Below are positions 33,091-40,912 of a stretch of DNA of 64,000 bases, piece by piece. The stretch is from contig NZ_CP041666.1 in assembly GCF_007301515.1 (NCBI RefSeq), positions 3,038,001-3,102,000 of the forward strand, given 5' to 3'. The position numbers and the translations under genes were made by a program. Under the pieces are notes generated by a model. That model ran no database searches. It was not told the DNA's origin and saw only the letters and a program-made list of their open reading frames with translations. The DNA comes from Radiobacillus deserti. Its GTDB lineage: Bacteria > Bacillota > Bacilli > Bacillales > Amphibacillaceae. The first letter of the stretch is position 1. Every line of letters begins with the position of its first letter.

Positions 33091-33999
33091 TTAACTATTC
33101 CCGTTAGAATCAAGAACCTCTTTTATTATTTCTGCTAATACATCTGCTGTTCTATTTTCTTCTTTTAATGTATTTTCCACTCCACCAATAATCAATATCA
33201 CCGAGTTATCTAAAAGGTCTTGATTGTAGGTACTTTGTGATTTCCCTTGCTTTTCAATGACTCCCCTTGAAATACCTGGGTATTTTTCTTGTAGCTTATT
33301 ATGAAGTTTAGTCGCGAAATCCTTGTTTTCTTCGAAGTTGCTTGTAGACCCTGATACTACAAACAAAACCTTTGCATAACTTACTCCTTCCAACTTTATG
33401 GTTGTAACATCCTTTTTAGTTACATCTCTGTGTATATCAAGCACCATTTTAATACTCTTGTTTTTATCTAAGTCATCTTTTAATTTTTCTCTTGATATTT
33501 CATATGATCTATAAAATGACCATCCTCTTTCATCTAATAATTTATTTACATCTGTGGTGTTGTGAATAGATTTGATATTTTTGTCTTTTAACGCCTGTTT
33601 CAGCCTTTGTCCTACCAGTGTAATATTTTTTTTATCGTGTTGTGCTTTACTGGGATTTTCTACATTGAGTTCTGGCAAAAATGATTCAGTGTTGTGAGAA
33701 TGATATATATATATAAGTGGTTCTTTGTTATCAAACGATGTAGATAATGATTCTTCCCCTAGTGCATTAAGAACCTCAGTAACTAGCTCTTTACCACCAA
33801 AAATGAATAACCATGACACAGCGACAGTACATAAGAAAAACCCACCCGAGAATAGAGTTAATTTTTTAACCATTCTTCTTCTTTTCATACTTCTTGCCTT
33901 TTGCTTAAGTTTATATTCAGTTGAAGAAATAAAATCATGGCTAGGATGTTGAGGATAGGTATCCTTAATCAGATCAAACAAATCTTTGTCATTTGACAT
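33091..33999 (-). CDS. Membrane anti-sigma factor fused to a SpoIIP-type amidase domain
   Basis: 302 residues in three parts. Residues 1-46 are a basic cytoplasmic N-terminus, the place of the anti-sigma part in such pairs. Residues 47-69 form a single transmembrane helix (LTLFSGGFFLCTVAVSWLFI). Residues 90-300 are a SpoIIP-like domain outside the membrane: PLIYIYHSHNTESFLPE with the first zinc His, KMVLDIHRDV with the second, and IIGGVENTLKEENRTADVLA near the end. SpoIIP is a peptidoglycan amidase/endopeptidase of engulfment. The gene overlaps the ECF sigma gene by 11 bases, so the pair is co-translated. The fusion suggests wall cleavage or wall sensing is coupled to sigma release; this is inference. 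Confidence 0.75.
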   Translation of the reverse strand: MSNDKDLFDLIKDTYPQHPSHDFISSTEYKLKQKARSMKRRRMVKKLTLFSGGFFLCTVAVSWLFIFGGKELVTEVLNALGEESLSTSFDNKEPLIYIYHSHNTESFLPELNVENPSKAQHDKKNITLVGQRLKQALKDKNIKSIHNTTDVNKLLDERGWSFYRSYEISREKLKDDLDKNKSIKMVLDIHRDVTKKDVTTIKLEGVSYAKVLFVVSGSTSNFEENKDFATKLHNKLQEKYPGISRGVIEKQGKSQSTYNQDLLDNSVILIIGGVENTLKEENRTADVLAEIIKEVLDSNGNS

Positions 34000-34528
34000 T
34001 TCTTATTACCTCCCCTTCAAAAATATTTAATTTTCTTCTCAATTCTTTTAAAGCTCGGTGGTAATCTACTTTCACCTTGGATTCACTACATTTCAAGATT
34101 TCAGATGTTTCTTTAATTGAAAATTCATTTATACCTCGTAGTATGACAATAATTCTATGATTAGGTTTTAATTTAGAAATCGCTTCATGCACAACCTTTT
34201 TCATTTCACTTTGTTCCATCAATTCTTCAGGGTTCAGTTCAATTGATTTTAGCTGATTAAAAAAACTGTCTTTAAAAATAGATGTGAATCTTTTCTTTCT
34301 ATAATGGTCAACTGCTACGTGTTTTGCTATGGAGAAAATCCATGTTTTTAGATTATTTCCGTCATTAAAGTTTGATAGATTTTTTAGTACGCGGATAAAT
34401 ACTTCTTGGGTTAAATCCTCTGCATCATTCTGATTTCCTGAAAAACAAATTAAAAACCTATAAACATTGGCATAATGGTTATTGTAGATAGCAATGATAT
34501 TGGATTCGAGGTTATCAAAATCTTTCAA
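33989..34528 (-). CDS. ECF RNA polymerase sigma factor
   Basis: 179 residues with both ECF domains. Region 2: YANVYRFLICFSGNQNDAED, LTQEVFIRVLKNLSNF and LKTWIFSIAKHVAVDHYRKK. Region 4: HEAISKLKPNHRIIVILRGI, FSIKETSEILKCSESKVKVD, YHRALKELRRKL. It should direct RNA polymerase to stress promoters once freed from the membrane partner encoded by the overlapping downstream gene. The start is a TTG at 34528 behind GAGGGGGGAAACAT. Only the SpoIIP-fused gene is cotranscribed. Confidence 0.9.
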   Translation of the reverse strand: MKDFDNLESNIIAIYNNHYANVYRFLICFSGNQNDAEDLTQEVFIRVLKNLSNFNDGNNLKTWIFSIAKHVAVDHYRKKRFTSIFKDSFFNQLKSIELNPEELMEQSEMKKVVHEAISKLKPNHRIIVILRGINEFSIKETSEILKCSESKVKVDYHRALKELRRKLNIFEGEVIRNVK

Positions 34529-34690
34529 ATGTTTCCCCCCTCACTATGTATTCACTTATAGTTCGTAAGAGCTTTAGAAAAAGTTACAGTTTTTTAAAAT
34601 AAATAAAGCACAGTATGGAATTTAAACTCTGCACACAAGACTTAATAACCTTTTCATTTATTGCTATCCGTTTATATGCTTTCTGTTATC

Positions 34691-34935
34691 TTAATATTCT
34701 ATTCCCCAGAATACTTCGCTATTATTATCGTATTGTTGTTGCAAAATATGATTTAGGAAGCCTTTAGTATCCTCTATAGTTATATAGGTATTCCAAGAAA
34801 CATTTTCAAAACTTTATCATTTTAACCATATTCAACCTATCTCCTAAATCATCCAATCTAATTTCTCTCAAACAAAACGGTTTGTCTTTAGAGTTGGAAA
34901 ATTAGTATAAATAATATATTCACAATGTTTGGTAT
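34691..34935 (-). pseudogene. Decayed GNAT acetyltransferase gene
   Basis: Pieces in different frames: TNFPTLKTNRF then CLREIRLDDLGDRLNMVK, and SWNTYITIEDTKGFLNHILQ then YDNNSEVFWGIEY, followed by a stop. This is the first half of a RimJ/RimL acetyltransferase (strand 1 and helices 1-2) with several shifts and no acetyl-CoA loop. It is one of several GNAT relics in the window. 34936-35022 holds nothing else. Confidence 0.5.
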
Positions 34936-35022
34936 CTATATTTTCAGTTCTATGCAGGTGCTCGTTCATAAGAACCTTCCCTGATTCATATAATGTTAAA
35001 AAGTTGTGAAGTGGGAGGGGAA

Positions 35023-35491
35023 ATGAGATTGTCATATAACAAAAAGGTAATCACTAATATCGCTTTTATTTCTACGTTTTTATACGATTCTTAATCAGTT
35101 TTTGGAGCTTTGCTACCTTTTCTCCAAGGCTTCAGTTTAATTACAGTGGAGGAAATATCATTCCTCTGAAGACTATTTCAACTTACTTTTTAAAATTTCA
35201 TCATTATAATTTCGATATCTGGTTTTACAATACAGTTGGAAATGTCATAGTATTTATGCCACTTGGATTTTTAGTTCCCCTTACTTTCAAGAATTTCAAA
35301 CGACTCCCTCAAATTATTCTGGCATCAATAATTCTAAGTTTTTCTATTGAGTTAACTCAGCACCAACCAATTTAGGGGTGTTTGACATCGACAAGATAAT
35401 ACTTAACTTAATTGGTTGTTTTATAGGCTTTTATACCTTTAAAATCATTTACAAGTTTACTGATAGAGAATGGTTGAACGGGTGCATTTAA
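35023..35491 (+). pseudogene. VanZ-like membrane protein gene, frameshifted
   Basis: From the ATG at 35023 (GGGAGGGGAA site) a short frame MRLSYNKKVITNIAFISTF stops at once. The next frame reads FSPRLQFNYSGGNIIPLKTI, NTVGNVIVFMPLGFLVPL and ASIILSFSIELTQ; another gives GVFDIDKIILNLIGCFIGFY to the end. This is the VanZ family order (FNLIPFKTI, GN..LF.PFGF, E..Q, DIDDIILN). At least two indels. The last codons (NGCI, stop) come from the hairpin at 35478. Confidence 0.65.
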
Positions 35492-35508
35492 GCAAAAATG
35501 CACCCGTT
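35478..35508 (+). terminator. GGGTGCATT hairpin terminator after the VanZ-like gene
   Basis: GAACGGGTGCATTT, AAGC and AAAATGCACCCGTTC form a long perfect stem. The arm GCACCCGTTC is the right box of the junction repeats, here folded into a terminator-like palindrome. Confidence 0.65.
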
Positions 35509-35535
35509 CCTGGAATGAAGAGTTAAAACTTGTTT

Positions 35536-35711
35536 TTAATTGTATCTATTAAATAGTAAAATTAGAGAAACCAAAATTGAAAGTAGAATTACAATTATTG
35601 TTCCAAAGGTATCAATTGCTATTTCAGCAGAATCTCCACTATCGAATACATTTCCAAATGACGAATTGTAATATGCAGTGCGACACCTGAAAATAAACAT
35701 AAAAAGCCCAT
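35536..35711 (-). pseudogene. Small membrane protein gene, probably frameshifted
   Basis: The frame from the ATG at 35711 reads MGFLCLFSGVALHITIRH, and the neighbouring frame continues GNVFDSGDSAEIAIDTFGTI, IVILLSILVSLILLFNRYN to the stop at 35536. Together they give a two-helix protein of about 60-65 residues. A one-base shift near 35655 separates them. Family unknown. Confidence 0.4.
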
Positions 35712-35751
35712 GATCCTTCGTGTAAAATGAAGTTACCAGACAACCCTTACA

Positions 35752-35770
35752 GGAGACAACCTTGTTGTCC
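35752..35770. repeat. GACAAC hairpin, possible junction element
   Basis: GGAGACAAC, CTT, GTTGTCC (one bulged base) followed by TTCGTTTAAG. The order of hairpin then CGTTTAAG fits the junction-repeat pattern. The rest of 35781-35989 contains nothing I recognise. Confidence 0.35.
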
Positions 35771-35989
35771 TTCGTTTAAGATTTCTTTACATTGGATAAT
35801 TTAGTTCTTTATATTTTAAATGGTTATTGAATTAACGCAGACTTTTTTGAAGAAGGACAAATCTTAATTATATAGACATTGTTTATTAATATATTTTCTT
35901 TGCCTAAGTCACTTTTTTCTTTAACTCTTTATAGTTCTTCCTCTATAAACTTAGAACTCCCCCGCAACCAATAGCGGTCTGTAATTTTA

Positions 35990-36907
35990 TTATCCCTTGT
36001 ATGCTTTCTGTAACTCCTTAAGATCAAGTTTCTTCATATTAAGAGTTGCCTGAGTAACACGTGAAATTTGCTCCTGTGTACTATTGTTGCTCATCATCTC
36101 GTCCTTTTCTTTCGGTACGATCTGCCAGGATACTCCATACATGTCTTTTAGCCAGCCGCATTGTTCGGATTCAGGAACCGCGGACAACTTATCCCAGTAG
36201 TAATCAATCTCAGCTTGTGTTTCGCATTTTACCATAAAAGAAATAGCCTCAATGAAATTGAATTTATGATCTCTTGCACCATCCATAGCGGCAAACCACT
36301 GATTTTCAAGCATGAAATCAGAAAACATGATTGTTCCTTCTTTTTCAAGCTCCATGCCTTGAGGGTAGCGCGCAATCAGACCCTGCTTGGAGTTCTTAAA
36401 TACGGACATATAAAAAAGAATCGCTTCTTCCGCTTTACCGAGTTGATCACCGGCAAACATTAACGACGGCATTATCTTAGGTCGTTCTCCATCTTCAGGA
36501 CTGGTAAGCATTAACTGCCATGATAAACCATACTTATCTTGAATCCAACCATACTTCTCACTAAATGGGTTCTTATCAAGTGGCGCTAACACTGTTCCAC
36601 CTTCTGATAATTTGTTCCAAACTTTATCTAACCTTTTACTCGCATCTTTTTCTCGTAATGGATCAAATTGAACCATGAAAGAAACCGACGGATTAAATTT
36701 AAAAGAGGGCCCTGCGTTGATTGCCATGAACTCCTGTCCCCACAACTCAAAAGAAATTAAATCAGAGTCGCCCGATGGCGTTTCCTTGAGTGTTGTAACA
36801 TTCGTAATTCTTGATTCAGGGAAAATGGAAGCATAGAACTCTGCTGCTTCATGAGCTTCCTTGTCAAACCATAAATGCGGAACAAATTTTTGATAAGTTT
36901 TTATCAT
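35990..36907 (-). CDS. Two-module VOC (PhnB-like) protein
   Basis: 305 residues made of two VOC/glyoxalase modules. The first (about 5-135) starts FVPHLWFDKEAHEAAEFYAS and ends WIQDKYGLSWQLML; the second (about 145-275) starts MPSLMFAGDQLGKAEEAILF and ends WLKDMYGVSWQIVP. This is the PhnB/3-demethylubiquinone-methyltransferase-like arrangement common in Bacilli, of unknown substrate. It is third in an operon after an ArsR regulator and an SRPBCC protein, an often-seen set. Start ATG at 36907 follows AAGGAGGACTTACG. Confidence 0.8.
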   Translation of the reverse strand: MIKTYQKFVPHLWFDKEAHEAAEFYASIFPESRITNVTTLKETPSGDSDLISFELWGQEFMAINAGPSFKFNPSVSFMVQFDPLREKDASKRLDKVWNKLSEGGTVLAPLDKNPFSEKYGWIQDKYGLSWQLMLTSPEDGERPKIMPSLMFAGDQLGKAEEAILFYMSVFKNSKQGLIARYPQGMELEKEGTIMFSDFMLENQWFAAMDGARDHKFNFIEAISFMVKCETQAEIDYYWDKLSAVPESEQCGWLKDMYGVSWQIVPKEKDEMMSNNSTQEQISRVTQATLNMKKLDLKELQKAYKG

Positions 36908-36937
36908 CGTAAGTCCTCCTTAAAAATATGTTTTAAA

Positions 36938-37420
36938 TCAAACGTTCTGGATACTATCTAGCAATTCTTCAAGCCGATCCAAAAGCTCAATTGCTCCTTC
37001 AGACATTCCAGCTTTTATCATGCCATCCCGGCCTTCTACTGATTGATATACCGTATTTTCAATGAACTTCGTCTTGCCACCAGGCATTTTTTCTAAGTTG
37101 ATTGTGACAAGCCCGATAAACTCAGGATATCCTTCAACTTCAAAGGTATTGATGATCCTTTCAGGTGAATTGACTTCATGATAAACGCCATTGAATGCAT
37201 ATTCGTTCCCTTCCACATCACGATGAATAAATCGCCAGATTCCTCCTTTTTTTACGTCCATCCTATCCACTGTTGTCTTATATCGTTTAGGTCCCCACCA
37301 CTCTGGAACAGTTGTTGGATCTGTATAAGTATTGAATACCAGTTCTCGAGGTGAATTAAATTCGCGGGAAATCACAACATTTTGCGCCCCTTTTTCAGCT
37401 ACAATTTTAGTCTTTGACAT
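36938..37420 (-). CDS. SRPBCC (AHSA1-like) protein
   Basis: About 160 residues from the ATG at 37420 (AAAGGAGCGAATACA); the frame to 37444 is weaker. It has the Bet v 1/AHSA1 lipocalin-like fold: NVVISREFNSPRELVFNTYT, DPTTVPEWWGP, GGIWRFIHRDVEGNEYAFNG, and a long C-terminal helix (GAIELLDRLEELL). Such proteins bind hydrophobic ligands. Genes for them typically follow an ArsR regulator, as here, where the regulator may act in response to the ligand. Confidence 0.85.
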   Translation of the reverse strand: MSKTKIVAEKGAQNVVISREFNSPRELVFNTYTDPTTVPEWWGPKRYKTTVDRMDVKKGGIWRFIHRDVEGNEYAFNGVYHEVNSPERIINTFEVEGYPEFIGLVTINLEKMPGGKTKFIENTVYQSVEGRDGMIKAGMSEGAIELLDRLEELLDSIQNV

Positions 37421-37490
37421 TGTATTCGCTCCTTTTTTGAACATAGAATTAATACATGAACATTAACCATGAGGTGATTTTTAATCACAT

Positions 37491-37823
37491 TCATTCGTTG
37501 CGGTTTTCATTAGTCTGTTTCTTCATAAGAAGTTCTTCAAATCGATTAAATTGTTCTTCTTTATCTCTGATGAAAGATTCAAACCATTGATCCATTTCTT
37601 CAAACGGTTCTTGACGAATGGAGTAAATTCGTCGATTTGCATCAGCCTTCACGTTGACAAGACCTGCTTTAGCTAGAACATGCAGATGCTTAGAAGATTG
37701 TGGCATCCTGAGTTCTAGCCTTTGCGCAATTTCCCCAACTGTTAACTCTCCGATATCTCTTAGCAATTCGAGAATGTTCACTCGATTGGGTTCAGCCAGA
37801 GCACTAAAAGTTGCCGCATTCAT
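37491..37823 (-). CDS. ArsR family transcriptional regulator
   Basis: 110 residues. The winged helix is clear: FSALAEPNRVNILELLRDIG, ELTVGEIAQRLELRMPQSSK, HLHVLAKAGLVNVKADANRR. No metal-ligand cysteines are present, which fits the SRPBCC-associated ArsR group. First gene of the operon with the SRPBCC and VOC genes. A perfect 16-base palindrome at 37896-37911 lies about 75 bases upstream and is the likely operator. Start ATG at 37823 follows GGAGGTCTCTAAAT. Confidence 0.85.
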   Translation of the reverse strand: MNAATFSALAEPNRVNILELLRDIGELTVGEIAQRLELRMPQSSKHLHVLAKAGLVNVKADANRRIYSIRQEPFEEMDQWFESFIRDKEEQFNRFEELLMKKQTNENRNE

Positions 37824-37895
37824 ATTTAGAGACCTCCTTCATTCACTACTTTCTGAAAACAGTATACCTCTTTTCGAATTTTCCTTCAAGGGAAA

Positions 37896-37911
37896 TTTCC
37901 TAATTAGGAAA
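37896..37911. promoter_or_regulatory. Palindromic operator of the ArsR/SRPBCC/VOC operon
   Basis: TTTCCTAATTAGGAAA is a perfect 16-base palindrome ahead of the ArsR gene; the flanks (GGAAA, AATTT) extend it weakly. Confidence 0.65.
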
Positions 37912-38002
37912 ATTTAATTCTGAGAAATTGTAGACTCCTTCGAAAATACCGTTATCCCTTTACTTGAAAATATTGAGTAAGTAAAACTTAATTTTCGTCA
38001 GA

Positions 38003-38225
38003 GTCCCGTTAGTTTAAGTGATCCCACCACAATTTCTTAAATCTTCATACAAAGTCATACCAAAAGATAATTACTGGTTGTCTTTCCCACCTTTCAGAAG
38101 TAATTTGTTCCTAGTAGATACAACAACACGATCACCCGGAAAGCGTGATCGTATCTAATGCATTCTATGTAGTGAACAGAATGGTAAGTCTGCACAACAA
38201 ACCAACGCTCTAGTTGAAGAAGCTT
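38003..38225. repeat. Repeat block ahead of the second hydrolase copy
   Basis: Starts with a junction box (GTCCCGTTAGTTTAAGTG), continues TTCATACAAAGTCATACC, AAAAGATAATTACTGGTTG and TAATTTGTTCCTAGTA as at 28968, contains the fourth GATCACC hairpin (38127-38160: ACGATCACC to GTGATCGTATCTAATG), and ends AACGCTCTAGTTGAAGAAGC. It flanks the duplicated locus on the same side as in copy 1. Confidence 0.65.
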
Positions 38226-38226
38226 A

Positions 38227-38456
38227 CTACCATCTTTCTCTTATTTCTCTGATAACAACCTCTGGATTGTCCCAATGTAACATGTGCGAAGTATGATGGA
38301 TTTGTTTTACGGTTACTCCTGTTTTTTGTTGAAAAATGCTAGCTGTTAACTCCCTATATTCCTCTTCTGATTTTGGTAGAGTAGCTCTGAGTAATAAAGA
38401 AGGAAGGCTCTCATAGATATCCTCTGTTTCATTTTTGTGCATCCCTCTGATGATCT
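38227..38456 (-). pseudogene. C-terminal fragment of the alpha/beta hydrolase (copy 2)
   Basis: Encodes the last 71-75 residues of the hydrolase at 29105-29899, from about RGMHKNETEDIYESLPSL to the end, with a few changes (HMLHWDNPE for HMLQWDNPE). At 38456 similarity jumps directly to the sequence that lies upstream of the hydrolase in copy 1 (29950 onward). About 500 bases of the gene are therefore deleted. Only the catalytic His part remains, so it is inactive. Confidence 0.75.
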
Positions 38457-38727
38457 ATTTCTACACATCATCCTAAAATCCGTTGGGTTCAGTTTGACCA
38501 ATAACCAAAAATTCGAATCCTTAGGTCCATTACTACTATGCAGTGTAACGAGGATAATAAATACTAGTAGGAAGTCAGTACCAATTTAGTAATTTTTTTC
38601 TTTCAACTATATTATTCATGGTATTATTTGGATATAAACAAAAATCATAAGAGGGATGGTGATAAGAAGATCAATATGGCCTGAACAAATAACTGAATTT
38701 ATTCTAAATTGAATAGGAGTGGTTAAA

Positions 38728-39255
38728 ATGAATACTATTTTCAAAATTTCATTAGCTAGTATCATACTTTTTGTCCCAATATTTATGTTTTTTCCAACAA
38801 CCATTGATCCTGTAAACGCAGCCAGTCCTTATCCTTACCAAGTTCTTGATAATGACGATGGTGCAATTAATAGTAGTAGGAACGGTCGCACCGGTACATG
38901 GAATTACGATAATTATTCCAACGATTATCGTGGTGATCATAGAATAAATTATAGTGGAGGAGAATACTTATGGTATTTCAACTCTAAATCAAGTGCAAAA
39001 AGGCAATACTATGCTTATTTAAGACACCCTGATTTTACGAATCCTGTAGCGAATTATTTTGTAACAACTGGAAAGGTTGGAGAGATTAGATGGTTGGATG
39101 ATGTCGGTAGTATTAATCAGCACACCGCCTATCCTGGTTGGAATAAAATAGGTAGTACACGGGCTTATAATTCAGATGCTTATTATTTTGAAGTATATAA
39201 TATTGAAGGTTATCCAACCGGTGCTGATGGTGCGGAAGTAGATTTTTATAATTAA
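38728..39255 (+). CDS. Secreted protein of unknown family (intact copy)
   Basis: 175 residues from the ATG at 38728 (TAGGAGTGG site). A signal peptide (FKISLASIILFVPIFMFFPT, cleavage after VNA) is followed by a beta-rich mature part with many Tyr and Asn: SPYPYQVLDNDDGAINSSRN, INYSGGEYLWYFNSK, YYAYLRHPDFTNPVANYFVT, EVYNIEGYPTGADGAEVDFY. No family is recognised. An interrupted, nearly identical copy lies at 30213. A second secreted or anchored protein gene follows 25 bases later, so the two are probably an operon. Confidence 0.65.
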   Translation: MNTIFKISLASIILFVPIFMFFPTTIDPVNAASPYPYQVLDNDDGAINSSRNGRTGTWNYDNYSNDYRGDHRINYSGGEYLWYFNSKSSAKRQYYAYLRHPDFTNPVANYFVTTGKVGEIRWLDDVGSINQHTAYPGWNKIGSTRAYNSDAYYFEVYNIEGYPTGADGAEVDFYN

Positions 39256-39280
39256 TAAATTTTAGAAGGAGTGAGAATGG

Positions 39281-40150
39281 ATGAAAAAGTATGTTATATA
39301 TGCATTTTCTGTAGTTTTACTACTCACTATTTCCTTTATAGGAATTAAAAGTTTCTCTGGGAATAACTCAGCAGTAAATCATTTATCGCCAAGTAAAGTA
39401 TCCGCTTCATCTGTGAACGAGACTCTTGATCCCAAAGAAAATATACAACTTATGATGTACAATGCTACAGATAATTATAAAAAGGTTAAAGGAAGTTTCA
39501 CTTACATGAGTAAGGGGATAGGCGAGGAGTTTGTGGTTGATTATAAAGTCAAAACAAAGGATGGAGCATTCTCATCTATAAAAGTTAAATCAAAAACAAG
39601 TAATACGTCCTTTGAAACTTTATATGACCAATCTAAAAAATCGGTTATTCGTGTAAGTCATAAGAATAAAGATGTTATAAAGTCTAGAGCATCCGACATA
39701 GTAGAAAAAGAAACGAAACGAATCTCGAATGTTGATCCAAAAGATAATACGTACACAAATGAAAAAGGAGAAAAGGTCTTCGAAAGACGTGCCGACCCAA
39801 CATATATGGGTGGACTAGCAACCACATCACTATTTCCACAAGACATTGCTGCTTCTTTTTTAGAAGATTATGATAAATGGAAAATAGTATCGAAAAATGA
39901 AAAAATTAATGACCTAAATGCTGTTCTTATTGAGGGAACGTTAAGTGATTATTTTAAAACTAAACACAATGCAGAAACATTTAAACTATGGGTTCACTCA
40001 GAAACAGGCATCTTATTACAAATGGAAGAATACGATGTTGATGGTAACATTGTGGAATCCTTAAAGACAAATGAAATTAAGCTCAATGACAATGTAAATA
40101 ATACAAAACCGAAGATAAACATTCCGTCTAATTATAAAGAAAATATCTAA
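39281..40150 (+). CDS. Membrane-anchored outer-surface protein, LolA/outer-lipoprotein-sorting-like
   Basis: 289 residues. An N-terminal helix (YVIYAFSVVLLLTISFIGIK) anchors or exports it. The rest is beta-rich, with EVENIQLMMYNATDNYKKVK-like helix (actual text ENIQLMMYNATDNYKKVKGS) then FVVDYKVKTKDGAFSSIKVK and LWVHSETGILLQMEEYDVDG. This pattern resembles the LolA/RseB-like half-barrel found in Bacillus sigma-regulator and YdjM-type proteins. Tentative. Its gene follows the secreted-protein gene at 25 bases with GAAGGAGTGAGAATGG as binding site. A strong convergent terminator lies 30 bases after it. Confidence 0.5.
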   Translation: MKKYVIYAFSVVLLLTISFIGIKSFSGNNSAVNHLSPSKVSASSVNETLDPKENIQLMMYNATDNYKKVKGSFTYMSKGIGEEFVVDYKVKTKDGAFSSIKVKSKTSNTSFETLYDQSKKSVIRVSHKNKDVIKSRASDIVEKETKRISNVDPKDNTYTNEKGEKVFERRADPTYMGGLATTSLFPQDIAASFLEDYDKWKIVSKNEKINDLNAVLIEGTLSDYFKTKHNAETFKLWVHSETGILLQMEEYDVDGNIVESLKTNEIKLNDNVNNTKPKINIPSNYKENI

Positions 40151-40179
40151 TAAAAGAAACCTAATTAAGTAAAACACGA

Positions 40180-40241
40180 GAGTGTAGATTAACTGTGTAA
40201 GGTTGCGTACGATTCTTTTCTCGGACAGTTAATCTACACTC
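40180..40241. terminator. 17-bp convergent terminator
   Basis: GAGTGTAGATTAACTGT and its exact complement ACAGTTAATCTACACTC enclose a 28-base loop. It lies between two convergent genes; the stop codon of the GDSL gene is inside the right arm. Confidence 0.75.
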
Positions 40242-40825
40242 CTTCTATTTAGCTCAGCTAAATAACTAGCTTCCCTAATCTTCTCAACTAACAGGTGAAC
40301 AAGAAAATCATAACCCTTGTCTCCAAAATGAAGTCCATCGTTTCGTGTCCCTTTAAGTATGTGAGGATAGTCATCACAGGCTATCATTTCTGAAAAACAA
40401 TCAACGAAATGGCTCCCAGTATCAACTGCCACTTGTTTTACTGCAGAAGCATAGTCGAATAAGACATCATTGCTTCTAGCAAATTGGACATTTTCATCAA
40501 CTGGCGCTGGTGATATTAAAATGGTTCTTTCAGGTTTAATCATTTGAGTGATTTTGTACATGTTACTTTTATATGTATTTAAATCTACCATTTTATGAAA
40601 AGCTGCATCATTAGCACCAAACCACACTGTTACTAAGTCAGGCTTATGTTTCATTACATCATTCTCAATTCTAGATATAGCGTCAACAGTGTTATTTCCT
40701 GATACACCTGCATTTATAACTTCAAAATTGTCTAATTGCTCAGCTAACTTTGTTGTTAACATAGGCGTATCTAATCCCTCTTTTCTAGCCGTAATACTGT
40801 CCCCAAAACATACTAACTTAAGCAT
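40229..40825 (-). CDS. SGNH/GDSL hydrolase
   Basis: 198 residues without signal peptide. All four SGNH blocks are present: VCFGDSITARKEG (nucleophile Ser), the Gly in INAGVSGNNTVDA, FGANDAAF (Asn) and GTRNDGLHFGDKGYD (Asp-x-x-His). It is a cytosolic esterase/lipase-like or acyl-hydrolase enzyme; the substrate is unknown. Start ATG at 40825 follows TTGGGGAAGTTCAT. Single gene, ending in the convergent terminator. Confidence 0.85.
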   Translation of the reverse strand: MLKLVCFGDSITARKEGLDTPMLTTKLAEQLDNFEVINAGVSGNNTVDAISRIENDVMKHKPDLVTVWFGANDAAFHKMVDLNTYKSNMYKITQMIKPERTILISPAPVDENVQFARSNDVLFDYASAVKQVAVDTGSHFVDCFSEMIACDDYPHILKGTRNDGLHFGDKGYDFLVHLLVEKIREASYLAELNRRSVD

Positions 40826-40860
40826 ATGAACTTCCCCAAATCTATTTATGATTGTTCAAT

Positions 40861-40912
40861 TAACTGCATCATTTGTTTAATTGAATAGCTAGTAATTTTC
40901 ATACTAAAATCA
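40861..40912. repeat. Junction-box relative plus the TTCATAC block
   Basis: ACTGCATCATTTGTTTAATT, GAATAG, then TTTTCATACTAAAATCATAC, the same block as at 28968. It lies just 3' of the kinase gene at 40910, as junction repeats do in the main array. Confidence 0.45.
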
